Positions 9,474 through 19,885 of a stretch of 64,000 nt of DNA are shown piece by piece. Within the stretch, counting starts at the first letter, position 1. Every line of letters begins with the position of its first letter. The notes under the pieces were generated by a model. That model did not search any database. It saw only the letters and a list, made by a program, of their open reading frames with translations, and was not told the origin of the DNA. The stretch lies in NCBI GenBank assembly GCA_963971285.1, contig OZ020258.1, positions 13,164,614-13,228,613 on the forward strand, given 5' to 3'. This DNA comes from Astropecten irregularis. Taxonomy: Eukaryota > Echinodermata > Asteroidea > Paxillosida > Astropectinidae. The position numbers were made by a program, and so were the translations under genes.

Positions 9474-9554
9474 ATTATTTATGGTTATAGCTTTTTTGCA
9501 CTTCTTGTTTTCAATATCTCCTTTTACTCTGGAAATTCTTGTGCCTATAGAAAC

Positions 9555-9626
9555 GGCCCCATGGTGTAATGGTTAGCACTCCAGACTTTGAATCTCGCGA
9601 TCCGAGTTCAAATCTCGGTGGGACCT
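9555..9626 (+). tRNA. tRNA-Gln(TTG)
   Basis: Gln-d. Confidence 0.85.
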
Positions 9627-9723
9627 TAGGTCTTTTGTATAACTTTACATTTTTTGGGGGGGTTAATTTAATCGATCTTGAGATTTGAGATTTTTTTGTG
9701 GGCGTCTTCTGACTGTACACTGT

Positions 9724-9796
9724 GGCCGCGTGGCCTAATGGATAAGGCGTCCGACTTCGGATCGGAAGATTGAGGGTTCGAATCCCTTCGTGGTCA
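9724..9796 (+). tRNA. tRNA-Arg(TCG)
   Basis: Arg-a, discriminator A. Confidence 0.95.
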
Positions 9797-9871
9797 ATTA
9801 TCGGGTAACGTTTTTACGCTTCGTGTTTTTAATTTCTGCTTTTACTCTGGACAAACTTGCATCTCAGAAAA

Positions 9872-9943
9872 GGTCCCATGGTGTAATGGTTAGCACTCGA
9901 GACTCTGAATCTCGCGATCCGAGTTCAAATCTCGGTGAGACCT
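9872..9943 (+). tRNA. tRNA-Gln(CTG)
   Basis: Gln-b. Confidence 0.9.
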
Positions 9944-10050
9944 TGTAAGTTTTGTTATTTTGTGGAATTTTGTTTCACTGGAATCTTTTTGGTTGACTTT
10001 ATTTGACTGAGATTCAGGTTTTCCTTAGCCGTTATCAAAAGTGCTACAAT

Positions 10051-10124
10051 GGCCGCGTGGCCTAATGGATAAGGCGTCCGACTTCGGATCGGAAGATTGA
10101 GGGTTCAAATGGCCTTCGTGGTCG
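10051..10124 (+). pseudogene. tRNA-Arg(TCG), broken T arm
   Basis: Arg-d with AAATGGCC, as at 2147. Confidence 0.75.
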
Positions 10125-10415
10125 ATTATTGTCAGTTGCACGGTGATGAATTTTTTATTTATTTTATCAAGTGCCAAAATCAATTACGTTCATTTCCGTT
10201 CACTTTCATTTAGTTGAAATCTAGACTGACTCGAACTCCAGTCGTATACTGGTGTCCAATACAACGGCACGGAGATTTTAGCGTCTAATTCCAAATAGTT
10301 TTAGTTCAAAACGTAATGGAATTTTGATCATTTAATCAATTAACTTAGTTTTTTCGCTACTTGTTTTTCATTCATACTTTCATTCTGGAAATTCTTGAAC
10401 ACATAATACAGAAAC

Positions 10416-10487
10416 GGCCCCATGGTGTAATGGTTAGCACTCGAGACTTTGAATCTCGCGATCCGAGTTCAAATCTCGGTGGGACCT
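10416..10487 (+). tRNA. tRNA-Gln(TTG)
   Basis: Gln-c. Confidence 0.9.
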
Positions 10488-10583
10488 TGGAGGTCTTTTG
10501 TATAAGTTGACTTTTTGTTGCTAATTTAATCGATCTTCAGATTTGAGATTTTTTTGTGGGCGTCTTCTGACTGAATGCACCGT

Positions 10584-10653
10584 GGCCGCGTGGCCTAATG
10601 GATAAGGCGTCCGACTTCGGATCGGAAGGAGAGTTCGAATCCCTTCGTGGTCA
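10584..10653 (+). tRNA. tRNA-Arg(TCG), 70 nt
   Basis: Arg-c, first of five identical-looking copies (12077, 13571, 15064, 16557). Confidence 0.8.
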
Positions 10654-10729
10654 ATTATGGAGTAACCTTTTTTACACTTCGTGTTTTTAATTTCTGCTTT
10701 TACTCTGGACATTCTTGCATCTCAGAACA

Positions 10730-10801
10730 GGTCCCATGGTGTAATGGTTAGCACTCGAGACTCTGAATCTCGCGATCCGAGTTCAAATCTCGGTGGGACC
10801 T
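10730..10801 (+). tRNA. tRNA-Gln(CTG)
   Basis: Gln-a. Confidence 0.96.
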
Positions 10802-10895
10802 TAGGTCTTTTGAATAACTTCACTTTTTTTTGTTAATTTAATCGATCTTGAGATTTTAGATTTTTTTGTGGGCGTCTTCTGACTGAATGCACCGT

Positions 10896-10967
10896 GGCCG
10901 CGTGCCTAATGGATAAGGCGTCCGACTTCGGATCGGAAGATGGAGGGTTCGAATCCCTTCGTGATCG
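10896..10967 (+). tRNA. tRNA-Arg(TCG)
   Basis: Arg-b. Confidence 0.85.
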
Positions 10968-11048
10968 ATTATTTATGGTTATAGCTTTTTTGCACTTCTT
11001 GTTTTCAATTTCTCCTTTTACTCTGGAAATTCTTGTGCCTATAGAAAC

Positions 11049-11120
11049 GGCCCCATGGTGTAATGGTTAGCACTCCAGACTTTGAATCTCGCGATCCGAG
11101 TTCAAATCTCGGTGGGACCT
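11049..11120 (+). tRNA. tRNA-Gln(TTG)
   Basis: Gln-d. Confidence 0.85.
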
Positions 11121-11217
11121 TAGGTCTTTTGTATAACTTTACATTTTTTGGGGGGGTTAATTTAATCGATCTTGAGATTTGAGATTTTTTTGTGGGCGTC
11201 TTCTGACTGTACACTGT

Positions 11218-11290
11218 GGCCGCGTGGCCTAATGGATAAGGCGTCCGACTTCGGATCGGAAGATTGAGGGTTCGAATCCCTTCGTGGTCA
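11218..11290 (+). tRNA. tRNA-Arg(TCG)
   Basis: Arg-a, discriminator A. Confidence 0.95.
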
Positions 11291-11365
11291 ATTATGGGGT
11301 AACGTTTTTACGCTTCGTGTTTTTAATTTCTGCTTTTACTCTGGACAAACTTGCATCTCAGAAAA

Positions 11366-11437
11366 GGTCCCATGGTGTAATGGTTAGCACTCGAGACTCT
11401 GAATCTCGCGATCCGAGTTCAAATCTCGGTGAGACCT
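11366..11437 (+). tRNA. tRNA-Gln(CTG)
   Basis: Gln-b. Confidence 0.9.
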
Positions 11438-11544
11438 TGTAAGTTTTGTTATTTTGTGGAATTTTGTTTCACTGGAATCTTTTTGGTTGACTTTATTTGA
11501 CTGAGATTCAGGTTTTCCTTAGCCGTTATCAAAAGTGCTACAAT

Positions 11545-11617
11545 GGCCGCGTGGCCTAATGGATAAGGCGTCCGACTTCGGATCGGAAGATTGAGGGTTC
11601 AAATCCCTTCGTGGTCG
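11545..11617 (+). tRNA. tRNA-Arg(TCG)
   Basis: Arg-a with T loop TTCAAAT, discriminator G; the intact version of the 10051 position. Confidence 0.93.
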
Positions 11618-11908
11618 ATTATTGTCAGTTGCACGGTGATGAATTTTTTATTTATTTTATCAAGTGCCAAAATCAATTACGTTCATTTCCGTTCACTTTC
11701 ATTTAGTTGAAATCTAGACTGACTCGAACTCCAGTCGTATACTGGTGTCCAATACAACGGCACGGAGATTTTAGCGTCTAATTCCAAATAGTTTTAGTTC
11801 AAAACGTAATGGAATTTTGATCATTTAATCAATTAACTTAGTTTTTTCGCTACTTGTTTTTCATTCATACTTTCATTCTGGAAATTCTTGAACACATAAT
11901 ACAGAAAC

Positions 11909-11980
11909 GGCCCCATGGTGTAATGGTTAGCACTCGAGACTTTGAATCTCGCGATCCGAGTTCAAATCTCGGTGGGACCT
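11909..11980 (+). tRNA. tRNA-Gln(TTG)
   Basis: Gln-c. Confidence 0.9.
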
Positions 11981-12076
11981 TGGAGGTCTTTTGTATAAGT
12001 TGACTTTTTGTTGCTAATTTAATCGATCTTCAGATTTGAGATTTTTTTGTGGGCGTCTTCTGACTGAATGCACCGT

Positions 12077-12146
12077 GGCCGCGTGGCCTAATGGATAAGG
12101 CGTCCGACTTCGGATCGGAAGGAGAGTTCGAATCCCTTCGTGGTCA
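12077..12146 (+). tRNA. tRNA-Arg(TCG), 70 nt
   Basis: Arg-c. Confidence 0.8.
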
Positions 12147-12222
12147 ATTATGGAGTAACCTTTTTTACACTTCGTGTTTTTAATTTCTGCTTTTACTCTG
12201 GACATTCTTGCATCTCAGAACA

Positions 12223-12294
12223 GGTCCCATGGTGTAATGGTTAGCACTCGAGACTCTGAATCTCGCGATCCGAGTTCAAATCTCGGTGGGACCT
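12223..12294 (+). tRNA. tRNA-Gln(CTG)
   Basis: Gln-a. Confidence 0.96.
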
Positions 12295-12388
12295 TAGGTC
12301 TTTTGAATAACTTCACTTTTTTTTGTTAATTTAATCGATCTTGAGATTTTAGATTTTTTTGTGGGCGTCTTCTGACTGAATGCACCGT

Positions 12389-12460
12389 GGCCGCGTGCCT
12401 AATGGATAAGGCGTCCGACTTCGGATCGGAAGATGGAGGGTTCGAATCCCTTCGTGATCG
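12389..12460 (+). tRNA. tRNA-Arg(TCG)
   Basis: Arg-b. Confidence 0.85.
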
Positions 12461-12541
12461 ATTATTTATGGTTATAGCTTTTTTGCACTTCTTGTTTTCA
12501 ATATCTCCTTTTACTCTGGAAATTCTTGTGCCTATAGAAAC

Positions 12542-12613
12542 GGCCCCATGGTGTAATGGTTAGCACTCCAGACTTTGAATCTCGCGATCCGAGTTCAAAT
12601 CTCGGTGGGACCT
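12542..12613 (+). tRNA. tRNA-Gln(TTG)
   Basis: Gln-d. Confidence 0.85.
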
Positions 12614-12710
12614 TAGGTCTTTTGTATAACTTTACATTTTTTGGGGGGGTTAATTTAATCGATCTTGAGATTTGAGATTTTTTTGTGGGCGTCTTCTGAC
12701 TGTACACTGT

Positions 12711-12783
12711 GGCCGCGTGGCCTAATGGATAAGGCGTCCGACTTCGGATCGGAAGATTGAGGGTTCGAATCCCTTCGTGGTCA
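12711..12783 (+). tRNA. tRNA-Arg(TCG)
   Basis: Arg-a, discriminator A. Confidence 0.95.
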
Positions 12784-12858
12784 ATTATCGGGTAACGTTT
12801 TTACGCTTCGTGTTTTTAATTTCTGCTTTTACTCTGGACAAACTTGCATCTCAGAAAA

Positions 12859-12930
12859 GGTCCCATGGTGTAATGGTTAGCACTCGAGACTCTGAATCTC
12901 GCGATCCGAGTTCAAATCTCGGTGAGACCT
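12859..12930 (+). tRNA. tRNA-Gln(CTG)
   Basis: Gln-b. Confidence 0.9.
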
Positions 12931-13037
12931 TGTAAGTTTTGTTATTTTGTGGAATTTTGTTTCACTGGAATCTTTTTGGTTGACTTTATTTGACTGAGAT
13001 TCAGGTTTTCCTTAGCCGTTATCAAAAGTGCTACAAT

Positions 13038-13111
13038 GGCCGCGTGGCCTAATGGATAAGGCGTCCGACTTCGGATCGGAAGATTGAGGGTTCAAATGGC
13101 CTTCGTGGTCG
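13038..13111 (+). pseudogene. tRNA-Arg(TCG), broken T arm
   Basis: Arg-d with AAATGGCC. Confidence 0.75.
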
Positions 13112-13402
13112 ATTATTGTCAGTTGCACGGTGATGAATTTTTTATTTATTTTATCAAGTGCCAAAATCAATTACGTTCATTTCCGTTCACTTTCATTTAG
13201 TTGAAATCTAGACTGACTCGAACTCCAGTCGTATACTGGTGTCCAATACAACGGCACGGAGATTTTAGCGTCTAATTCCAAATAGTTTTAGTTCAAAACG
13301 TAATGGAATTTTGATCATTTAATCAATTAACTTAGTTTTTTCGCTACTTGTTTTTCATTCATACTTTCATTCTGGAAATTCTTGAACACATAATACAGAA
13401 AC

Positions 13403-13474
13403 GGCCCCATGGTGTAATGGTTAGCACTCGAGACTTTGAATCTCGCGATCCGAGTTCAAATCTCGGTGGGACCT
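13403..13474 (+). tRNA. tRNA-Gln(TTG)
   Basis: Gln-c. Confidence 0.9.
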
Positions 13475-13570
13475 TGGAGGTCTTTTGTATAAGTTGACTT
13501 TTTGTTGCTAATTTAATCGATCTTCAGATTTGAGATTTTTTTGTGGGCGTCTTCTGACTGAATGCACCGT

Positions 13571-13640
13571 GGCCGCGTGGCCTAATGGATAAGGCGTCCG
13601 ACTTCGGATCGGAAGGAGAGTTCGAATCCCTTCGTGGTCA
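13571..13640 (+). tRNA. tRNA-Arg(TCG), 70 nt
   Basis: Arg-c. Confidence 0.8.
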
Positions 13641-13716
13641 ATTATGGAGTAACCTTTTTTACACTTCGTGTTTTTAATTTCTGCTTTTACTCTGGACATT
13701 CTTGCATCTCAGAACA

Positions 13717-13788
13717 GGTCCCATGGTGTAATGGTTAGCACTCGAGACTCTGAATCTCGCGATCCGAGTTCAAATCTCGGTGGGACCT
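13717..13788 (+). tRNA. tRNA-Gln(CTG)
   Basis: Gln-a. Confidence 0.96.
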
Positions 13789-13882
13789 TAGGTCTTTTGA
13801 ATAACTTCACTTTTTTTTGTTAATTTAATCGATCTTGAGATTTTAGATTTTTTTGTGGGCGTCTTCTGACTGAATGCACCGT

Positions 13883-13954
13883 GGCCGCGTGCCTAATGGA
13901 TAAGGCGTCCGACTTCGGATCGGAAGATGGAGGGTTCGAATCCCTTCGTGATCG
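13883..13954 (+). tRNA. tRNA-Arg(TCG)
   Basis: Arg-b. Confidence 0.85.
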
Positions 13955-14035
13955 ATTATTTATGGTTATAGCTTTTTTGCACTTCTTGTTTTCAATTTCT
14001 CCTTTTACTCTGGAAATTCTTGTGCCTATAGAAAC

Positions 14036-14107
14036 GGCCCCATGGTGTAATGGTTAGCACTCCAGACTTTGAATCTCGCGATCCGAGTTCAAATCTCGGT
14101 GGGACCT
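14036..14107 (+). tRNA. tRNA-Gln(TTG)
   Basis: Gln-d. Confidence 0.85.
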
Positions 14108-14204
14108 TAGGTCTTTTGTATAACTTTACATTTTTTGGGGGGGTTAATTTAATCGATCTTGAGATTTGAGATTTTTTTGTGGGCGTCTTCTGACTGTACA
14201 CTGT

Positions 14205-14277
14205 GGCCGCGTGGCCTAATGGATAAGGCGTCCGACTTCGGATCGGAAGATTGAGGGTTCGAATCCCTTCGTGGTCA
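14205..14277 (+). tRNA. tRNA-Arg(TCG)
   Basis: Arg-a, discriminator A. Confidence 0.95.
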
Positions 14278-14352
14278 ATTATGGGGTAACGTTTTTACGC
14301 TTCGTGTTTTTAATTTCTGCTTTTACTCTGGACAAACTTGCATCTCAGAAAA

Positions 14353-14424
14353 GGTCCCATGGTGTAATGGTTAGCACTCGAGACTCTGAATCTCGCGATC
14401 CGAGTTCAAATCTCGGTGAGACCT
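14353..14424 (+). tRNA. tRNA-Gln(CTG)
   Basis: Gln-b. Confidence 0.9.
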
Positions 14425-14531
14425 TGTAAGTTTTGTTATTTTGTGGAATTTTGTTTCACTGGAATCTTTTTGGTTGACTTTATTTGACTGAGATTCAGGT
14501 TTTCCTTAGCCGTTATCAAAAGTGCTACAAT

Positions 14532-14604
14532 GGCCGCGTGGCCTAATGGATAAGGCGTCCGACTTCGGATCGGAAGATTGAGGGTTCAAATCCCTTCGTG
14601 GTCG
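14532..14604 (+). tRNA. tRNA-Arg(TCG)
   Basis: Arg-a with TTCAAAT T loop, discriminator G. Confidence 0.93.
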
Positions 14605-14895
14605 ATTATTGTCAGTTGCACGGTGATGAATTTTTTATTTATTTTATCAAGTGCCAAAATCAATTACGTTCATTTCCGTTCACTTTCATTTAGTTGAAAT
14701 CTAGACTGACTCGAACTCCAGTCGTATACTGGTGTCCAATACAACGGCACGGAGATTTTAGCGTCTAATTCCAAATAGTTTTAGTTCAAAACGTAATGGA
14801 ATTTTGATCATTTAATCAATTAACTTAGTTTTTTCGCTACTTGTTTTTCATTCATACTTTCATTCTGGAAATTCTTGAACACATAATACAGAAAC

Positions 14896-14967
14896 GGCCC
14901 CATGGTGTAATGGTTAGCACTCGAGACTTTGAATCTCGCGATCCGAGTTCAAATCTCGGTGGGACCT
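14896..14967 (+). tRNA. tRNA-Gln(TTG)
   Basis: Gln-c. Confidence 0.9.
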
Positions 14968-15063
14968 TGGAGGTCTTTTGTATAAGTTGACTTTTTGTTG
15001 CTAATTTAATCGATCTTCAGATTTGAGATTTTTTTGTGGGCGTCTTCTGACTGAATGCACCGT

Positions 15064-15133
15064 GGCCGCGTGGCCTAATGGATAAGGCGTCCGACTTCGG
15101 ATCGGAAGGAGAGTTCGAATCCCTTCGTGGTCA
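15064..15133 (+). tRNA. tRNA-Arg(TCG), 70 nt
   Basis: Arg-c. Confidence 0.8.
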
Positions 15134-15209
15134 ATTATGGAGTAACCTTTTTTACACTTCGTGTTTTTAATTTCTGCTTTTACTCTGGACATTCTTGCAT
15201 CTCAGAACA

Positions 15210-15281
15210 GGTCCCATGGTGTAATGGTTAGCACTCGAGACTCTGAATCTCGCGATCCGAGTTCAAATCTCGGTGCGACCT
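15210..15281 (+). tRNA. tRNA-Gln(CTG)
   Basis: Gln-a background with one private acceptor change (TGCGACC), breaking pair 5-68. Confidence 0.9.
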
Positions 15282-15375
15282 TAGGTCTTTTGAATAACTT
15301 CACTTTTTTTTGTTAATTTAATCGATCTTGAGATTTTAGATTTTTTTGTGGGCGTCTTCTGACTGAATGCACCGT

Positions 15376-15447
15376 GGCCGCGTGCCTAATGGATAAGGCG
15401 TCCGACTTCGGATCGGAAGATGGAGGGTTCGAATCCCTTCGTGATCG
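15376..15447 (+). tRNA. tRNA-Arg(TCG)
   Basis: Arg-b. Confidence 0.85.
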
Positions 15448-15528
15448 ATTATTTATGGTTATAGCTTTTTTGCACTTCTTGTTTTCAATTTCTCCTTTTA
15501 CTCTGGAAATTCTTGTGCCTATAGAAAC

Positions 15529-15600
15529 GGCCCCATGGTGTAATGGTTAGCACTCCAGACTTTGAATCTCGCGATCCGAGTTCAAATCTCGGTGGGACCT
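15529..15600 (+). tRNA. tRNA-Gln(TTG)
   Basis: Gln-d. Confidence 0.85.
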
Positions 15601-15697
15601 TAGGTCTTTTGTATAACTTTACATTTTTTGGGGGGGTTAATTTAATCGATCTTGAGATTTGAGATTTTTTTGTGGGCGTCTTCTGACTGTACACTGT

Positions 15698-15770
15698 GGC
15701 CGCGTGGCCTAATGGATAAGGCGTCCGACTTCGGATCGGAAGATTGAGGGTTCGAATCCCTTCGTGGTCA
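15698..15770 (+). tRNA. tRNA-Arg(TCG)
   Basis: Arg-a, discriminator A. Confidence 0.95.
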
Positions 15771-15845
15771 ATTATGGGGTAACGTTTTTACGCTTCGTGT
15801 TTTTAATTTCTGCTTTTACTCTGGACAAACTTGCATCTCAGAAAA

Positions 15846-15917
15846 GGTCCCATGGTGTAATGGTTAGCACTCGAGACTCTGAATCTCGCGATCCGAGTTC
15901 AAATCTCGGTGAGACCT
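15846..15917 (+). tRNA. tRNA-Gln(CTG)
   Basis: Gln-b. Confidence 0.9.
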
Positions 15918-16024
15918 TGTAAGTTTTGTTATTTTGTGGAATTTTGTTTCACTGGAATCTTTTTGGTTGACTTTATTTGACTGAGATTCAGGTTTTCCTT
16001 AGCCGTTATCAAAAGTGCTACAAT

Positions 16025-16097
16025 GGCCGCGTGGCCTAATGGATAAGGCGTCCGACTTCGGATCGGAAGATTGAGGGTTCAAATCCCTTCGTGGTCG
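16025..16097 (+). tRNA. tRNA-Arg(TCG)
   Basis: Arg-a with TTCAAAT T loop. Confidence 0.93.
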
Positions 16098-16388
16098 ATT
16101 ATTGTCAGTTGCACGGTGATGAATTTTTTATTTATTTTATCAAGTGCCAAAATCAATTACGTTCATTTCCGTTCACTTTCATTTAGTTGAAATCTAGACT
16201 GACTCGAACTCCAGTCGTATACTGGTGTCCAATACAACGGCACGGAGATTTTAGCGTCTAATTCCAAATAGTTTTAGTTCAAAACGTAATGGAATTTTGA
16301 TCATTTAATCAATTAACTTAGTTTTTTCGCTACTTGTTTTTCATTCATACTTTCATTCTGGAAATTCTTGAAGACATAATACAGAAAC

Positions 16389-16460
16389 GGCCCCATGGTG
16401 TAATGGTTAGCACTCGAGACTTTGAATCTCGCGATCCGAGTTCAAATCTCGGTGGGACCT
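16389..16460 (+). tRNA. tRNA-Gln(TTG)
   Basis: Gln-c. Confidence 0.9.
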
Positions 16461-16556
16461 TGGAGGTCTTTTGTATAAGTTGACTTTTTGTTGCTAATTT
16501 AATCGATCTTCAGATTTGAGATTTTTTTGTGGGCGTCTTCTGACTGAATGCACCGT

Positions 16557-16626
16557 GGCCGCGTGGCCTAATGGATAAGGCGTCCGACTTCGGATCGGAA
16601 GGAGAGTTCGAATCCCTTCGTGGTCA
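16557..16626 (+). tRNA. tRNA-Arg(TCG), 70 nt
   Basis: Arg-c, last of the five. Confidence 0.8.
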
Positions 16627-16702
16627 ATTATGGAGTAACCTTTTTTACACTTCGTGTTTTTAATTTCTGCTTTTACTCTGGACATTCTTGCATCTCAGAA
16701 CA

Positions 16703-16774
16703 GGTCCCATGGTGTAATGGTTAGCACTCGAGACTCTGAATCTCGCGATCCGAGTTCAAATCTCGGTGGGACCT
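16703..16774 (+). tRNA. tRNA-Gln(CTG)
   Basis: Gln-a. Confidence 0.96.
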
Positions 16775-16868
16775 TAGGTCTTTTGAATAACTTCACTTTT
16801 TTTTGTTAATTTTATCGATCTTGAGATTTTAGATTTTTTTGTGGGCGTCTTCTGACTGAATGCACCGT

Positions 16869-16940
16869 GGCCGCGTGCCTAATGGATAAGGCGTCCGACT
16901 TCGGATCGGAAGATGGAGGGTTCGAATCCCTTCGTGATCG
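16869..16940 (+). tRNA. tRNA-Arg(TCG)
   Basis: Arg-b; opens a 1184-bp short unit. Confidence 0.85.
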
Positions 16941-17021
16941 ATTATTTATGGTTATAGCTTTTTTGCACTTCTTGTTTTCAATTTCTCCTTTTACTCTGGA
17001 AATTCTTGTGCCTATAGAAAC

Positions 17022-17093
17022 GGCCCCATGGTGTAATGGTTAGCACTCCAGACTTTGAATCTCGCGATCCGAGTTCAAATCTCGGTGGGACCT
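17022..17093 (+). tRNA. tRNA-Gln(TTG)
   Basis: Gln-d. Confidence 0.85.
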
Positions 17094-17190
17094 TAGGTCT
17101 TTTGTATAACTTTACATTTTTTGGGGGGGTAAATTTAATCGATCTTGAGATTTGAGATTTTTTTGTGGGCGTCTTCTGACTGTACACTGT

Positions 17191-17263
17191 GGCCGCGTGG
17201 CCTAATGGATAAGGCGTCCGACTTCGGATCGGAAGATTGAGGGTTCGAATCCCTTCGTGGTCA
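17191..17263 (+). tRNA. tRNA-Arg(TCG)
   Basis: Arg-a, discriminator A. Confidence 0.95.
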
Positions 17264-17338
17264 ATTATGGGGTAACGTTTTTACGCTTCGTGTTTTTAAT
17301 TTCTGCTTTTACTCTGGACAAACTTGCATCTCAGAAAA

Positions 17339-17410
17339 GGTCCCATGGTGTAATGGTTAGCACTCGAGACTCTGAATCTCGCGATCCGAGTTCAAATCTC
17401 GGTGAGACCT
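17339..17410 (+). tRNA. tRNA-Gln(CTG)
   Basis: Gln-b. Confidence 0.9.
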
Positions 17411-17517
17411 TGTAAGTTTTGTTATTTTGTGGAATTTTGTTTCACTGGAATCTTTTTGGTTGACTTTATTTGACTGAGATTCAGGTTTTCCTTAGCCGTT
17501 ATCAAAAGTGCTACAAT

Positions 17518-17590
17518 GGCCGCGTGGCCTAATGGATAAGGCGTCCGACTTCGGATCGGAAGATTGAGGGTTCAAATCCCTTCGTGGTCG
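17518..17590 (+). tRNA. tRNA-Arg(TCG)
   Basis: Arg-a with TTCAAAT T loop. Confidence 0.93.
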
Positions 17591-17886
17591 ATTATTGTCA
17601 GTTGCACGGTGATGAATTTTTTATTTATTTTATCAAGTGCCAAAATCAATTACGTTCATTTCCGTTCACTTTCATTTAGTTGAAATCTAGACTGACTCGA
17701 ACTCCAGTCGTATACTGGTGTCCAATACAACGGCACGGAGATTTTAGCGTCTAATTCCAAATAGTTTTAGTTCAAAACGTAATGGAATTTTGATCATTTA
17801 ATCAATTAACTTAGTTTTTTCGCTACTTGTTTTTCATTCATAAGTTTCATTCTGGAAATTCTTAAAGAGTGTGACACATACAGATT

Positions 17887-17958
17887 GGCCCCATGGTGTA
17901 ATGGTTAGCACTCGAGACTCTGAATCTCGCGATCCGAGTTCAAATCTCGGTGGGACCT
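17887..17958 (+). tRNA. tRNA-Gln(CTG)
   Basis: Gln-c. Confidence 0.9.
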
Positions 17959-18052
17959 TAGGTCTTTTGAATAACTTCACTTTTTTTTGTTAATTTAATC
18001 GATCTTGAGATTTTAGATTTTTTTGTGGGCGTCTTCTGACTGAATGCACCTT

Positions 18053-18124
18053 GGCCGCGTGCCTAATGGATAAGGCGTCCGACTTCGGATCGGAAGATGG
18101 AGGGTTCGAATCCCTTCGTGATCG
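18053..18124 (+). tRNA. tRNA-Arg(TCG)
   Basis: Arg-b; opens the second 1184-bp short unit in tandem. Confidence 0.85.
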
Positions 18125-18205
18125 ATTATTTATGGTTATAGCTTTTTTGCACTTCTTGTTTTCAATTTCTCCTTTTACTCTGGAAATTCTTGTGCCTATA
18201 GAAAC

Positions 18206-18277
18206 GGCCCCATGGTGTAATGGTTAGCACTCCAGACTTTGAATCTCGCGATCCGAGTTCAAATCTCGGTGGGACCT
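18206..18277 (+). tRNA. tRNA-Gln(TTG)
   Basis: Gln-d. Confidence 0.85.
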
Positions 18278-18374
18278 TAGGTCTTTTGTATAACTTTACA
18301 TTTTTTGGGGGGGTTAATTTAATCGATCTTGAGATTTGAGATTTTTTTGTGGGCGTCTTCTGACTGTACACTGT

Positions 18375-18447
18375 GGCCGCGTGGCCTAATGGATAAGGCG
18401 TCCGACTTCGGATCGGAAGATTGAGGGTTCGAATCCCTTCGTGGTCA
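18375..18447 (+). tRNA. tRNA-Arg(TCG)
   Basis: Arg-a, discriminator A. Confidence 0.95.
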
Positions 18448-18522
18448 ATTATGGGGTAACGTTTTTACGCTTCGTGTTTTTAATTTCTGCTTTTACTCTG
18501 GACAAACTTGCATCTCAGAAAA

Positions 18523-18594
18523 GGTCCCATGGTGTAATGGTTAGCACTCGAGACTCTGAATCTCGCGATCCGAGTTCAAATCTCGGTGAGACCT
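18523..18594 (+). tRNA. tRNA-Gln(CTG)
   Basis: Gln-b. Confidence 0.9.
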
Positions 18595-18701
18595 TGTAAG
18601 TTTTGTTATTTTGTGGAATTTTGTTTCACTGGAATCTTTTTGGTTGACTTTATTTGACTGAGATTCAGGTTTTCCTTAGCCGTTATCAAAAGTGCTACAA
18701 T

Positions 18702-18774
18702 GGCCGCGTGGCCTAATGGATAAGGCGTCCGACTTCGGATCGGAAGATTGAGGGTTCAAATCCCTTCGTGGTCG
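18702..18774 (+). tRNA. tRNA-Arg(TCG)
   Basis: Arg-a with TTCAAAT T loop. Confidence 0.93.
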
Positions 18775-19070
18775 ATTATTGTCAGTTGCACGGTGATGAA
18801 TTTTTTATTTATTTTATCAAGTGCCAAAATCAATTACGTTCATTTCCGTTCACTTTCATTTAGTTGAAATCTAGACTGACTCGAACTCCAGTCGTATACT
18901 GGTGTCCAATACAACGGCACGGAGATTTTAGCGTCTAATTCCAAATAGTTTTAGTTCAAAACGTAATGGAATTTTGATCATTTAATCAATTAACTTAGTT
19001 TTTTCGCTACTTGTTTTTCATTCATAAGTTTCATTCTGGAAATTCTTAAAGAGTGTGACACATACAGATT

Positions 19071-19142
19071 GGCCCCATGGTGTAATGGTTAGCACTCGAG
19101 ACTCTGAATCTCGCGATCCGAGTTCAAATCTCGGTGGGACCT
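19071..19142 (+). tRNA. tRNA-Gln(CTG)
   Basis: Gln-c. Confidence 0.9.
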
Positions 19143-19236
19143 TAGGTCTTTTGAATAACTTCACTTTTTTTTGTTAATTTAATCGATCTTGAGATTTTAG
19201 ATTTTTTTGTGGGCGTCTTCTGACTGAATGCACCTT

Positions 19237-19308
19237 GGCCGCGTGCCTAATGGATAAGGCGTCCGACTTCGGATCGGAAGATGGAGGGTTCGAATCCCTT
19301 CGTGATCG
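19237..19308 (+). tRNA. tRNA-Arg(TCG)
   Basis: Arg-b, last copy of this class; marks the right end of the homogeneous block. Confidence 0.85.
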
Positions 19309-19389
19309 ATTATTTATGGTTATAGCTTTTTTGCACTTCTTGTTTTCAATTTCTCCTTTTACTCTGGAAATTCTTGTGCCTATAGAAAC

Positions 19390-19461
19390 GGCCCCATGGT
19401 GTAATGGTTAGCACTCCAGACTTTGAATCTCGCGATCCGAGTTCAAATCTCGGTGGGACCT
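19390..19461 (+). tRNA. tRNA-Gln(TTG)
   Basis: Gln-d, last copy. Confidence 0.85.
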
Positions 19462-19558
19462 TAGGTCTTTTGTATAACTTTACATTTTTTGGGGGGGTTA
19501 ATTTAATCGATCTTGAGATTTGAGATTTTTTTGTGGGCGTCTTCTGACTGTACACTGT

Positions 19559-19631
19559 GGCCGCGTGGCCTAATGGATAAGGCGTCCGACTTCGGATCGG
19601 AAGATTGAGGGTTCGAATCCCTTCGTGGTCA
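19559..19631 (+). tRNA. tRNA-Arg(TCG)
   Basis: Arg-a, discriminator A. Confidence 0.95.
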
Positions 19632-19706
19632 ATTATCGGGTAACGTTTTTACGCTTCGTGTTTTTAATTTCTGCTTTTACTCTGGACAAACTTGCATCTC
19701 AGAAAA

Positions 19707-19778
19707 GGTCCCATGGTGTAATGGTTAGCACTCGAGACTCTGAATCTCGCGATCCGAGTTCAAATCTCGGTGAGACCT
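19707..19778 (+). tRNA. tRNA-Gln(CTG)
   Basis: Gln-b, last copy. Confidence 0.9.
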
Positions 19779-19885
19779 TGTAAGTTTTGTTATTTTGTGG
19801 AATTTTGTTTCACTGGAATCTTTTTGGTTGACTTTATTTGACTGAGATTCAGGTTTTCCTTAGCCGTTATCAAAAGTGCTACAAT

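Larger units (their letters stand above)
9402..12388 (+). repeat. Higher-order repeat AB, first copy
   Basis: Two adjacent long units (9402-10895 type A, 10896-12388 type B). Type A has ATCGGGTAACG after the third tRNA, the broken T-arm Arg and CAATATCTCC upstream of Gln-d; type B has ATGGGGTAACG, an intact T arm and CAATTTCTCC. The AB order repeats at 12389-15375. Confidence 0.85.
12389..15375 (+). repeat. Higher-order repeat AB, second copy
   Basis: Same AB unit order as 9402-12388 and the same length, 2987 bp. The two copies look almost identical by eye. Confidence 0.85.
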
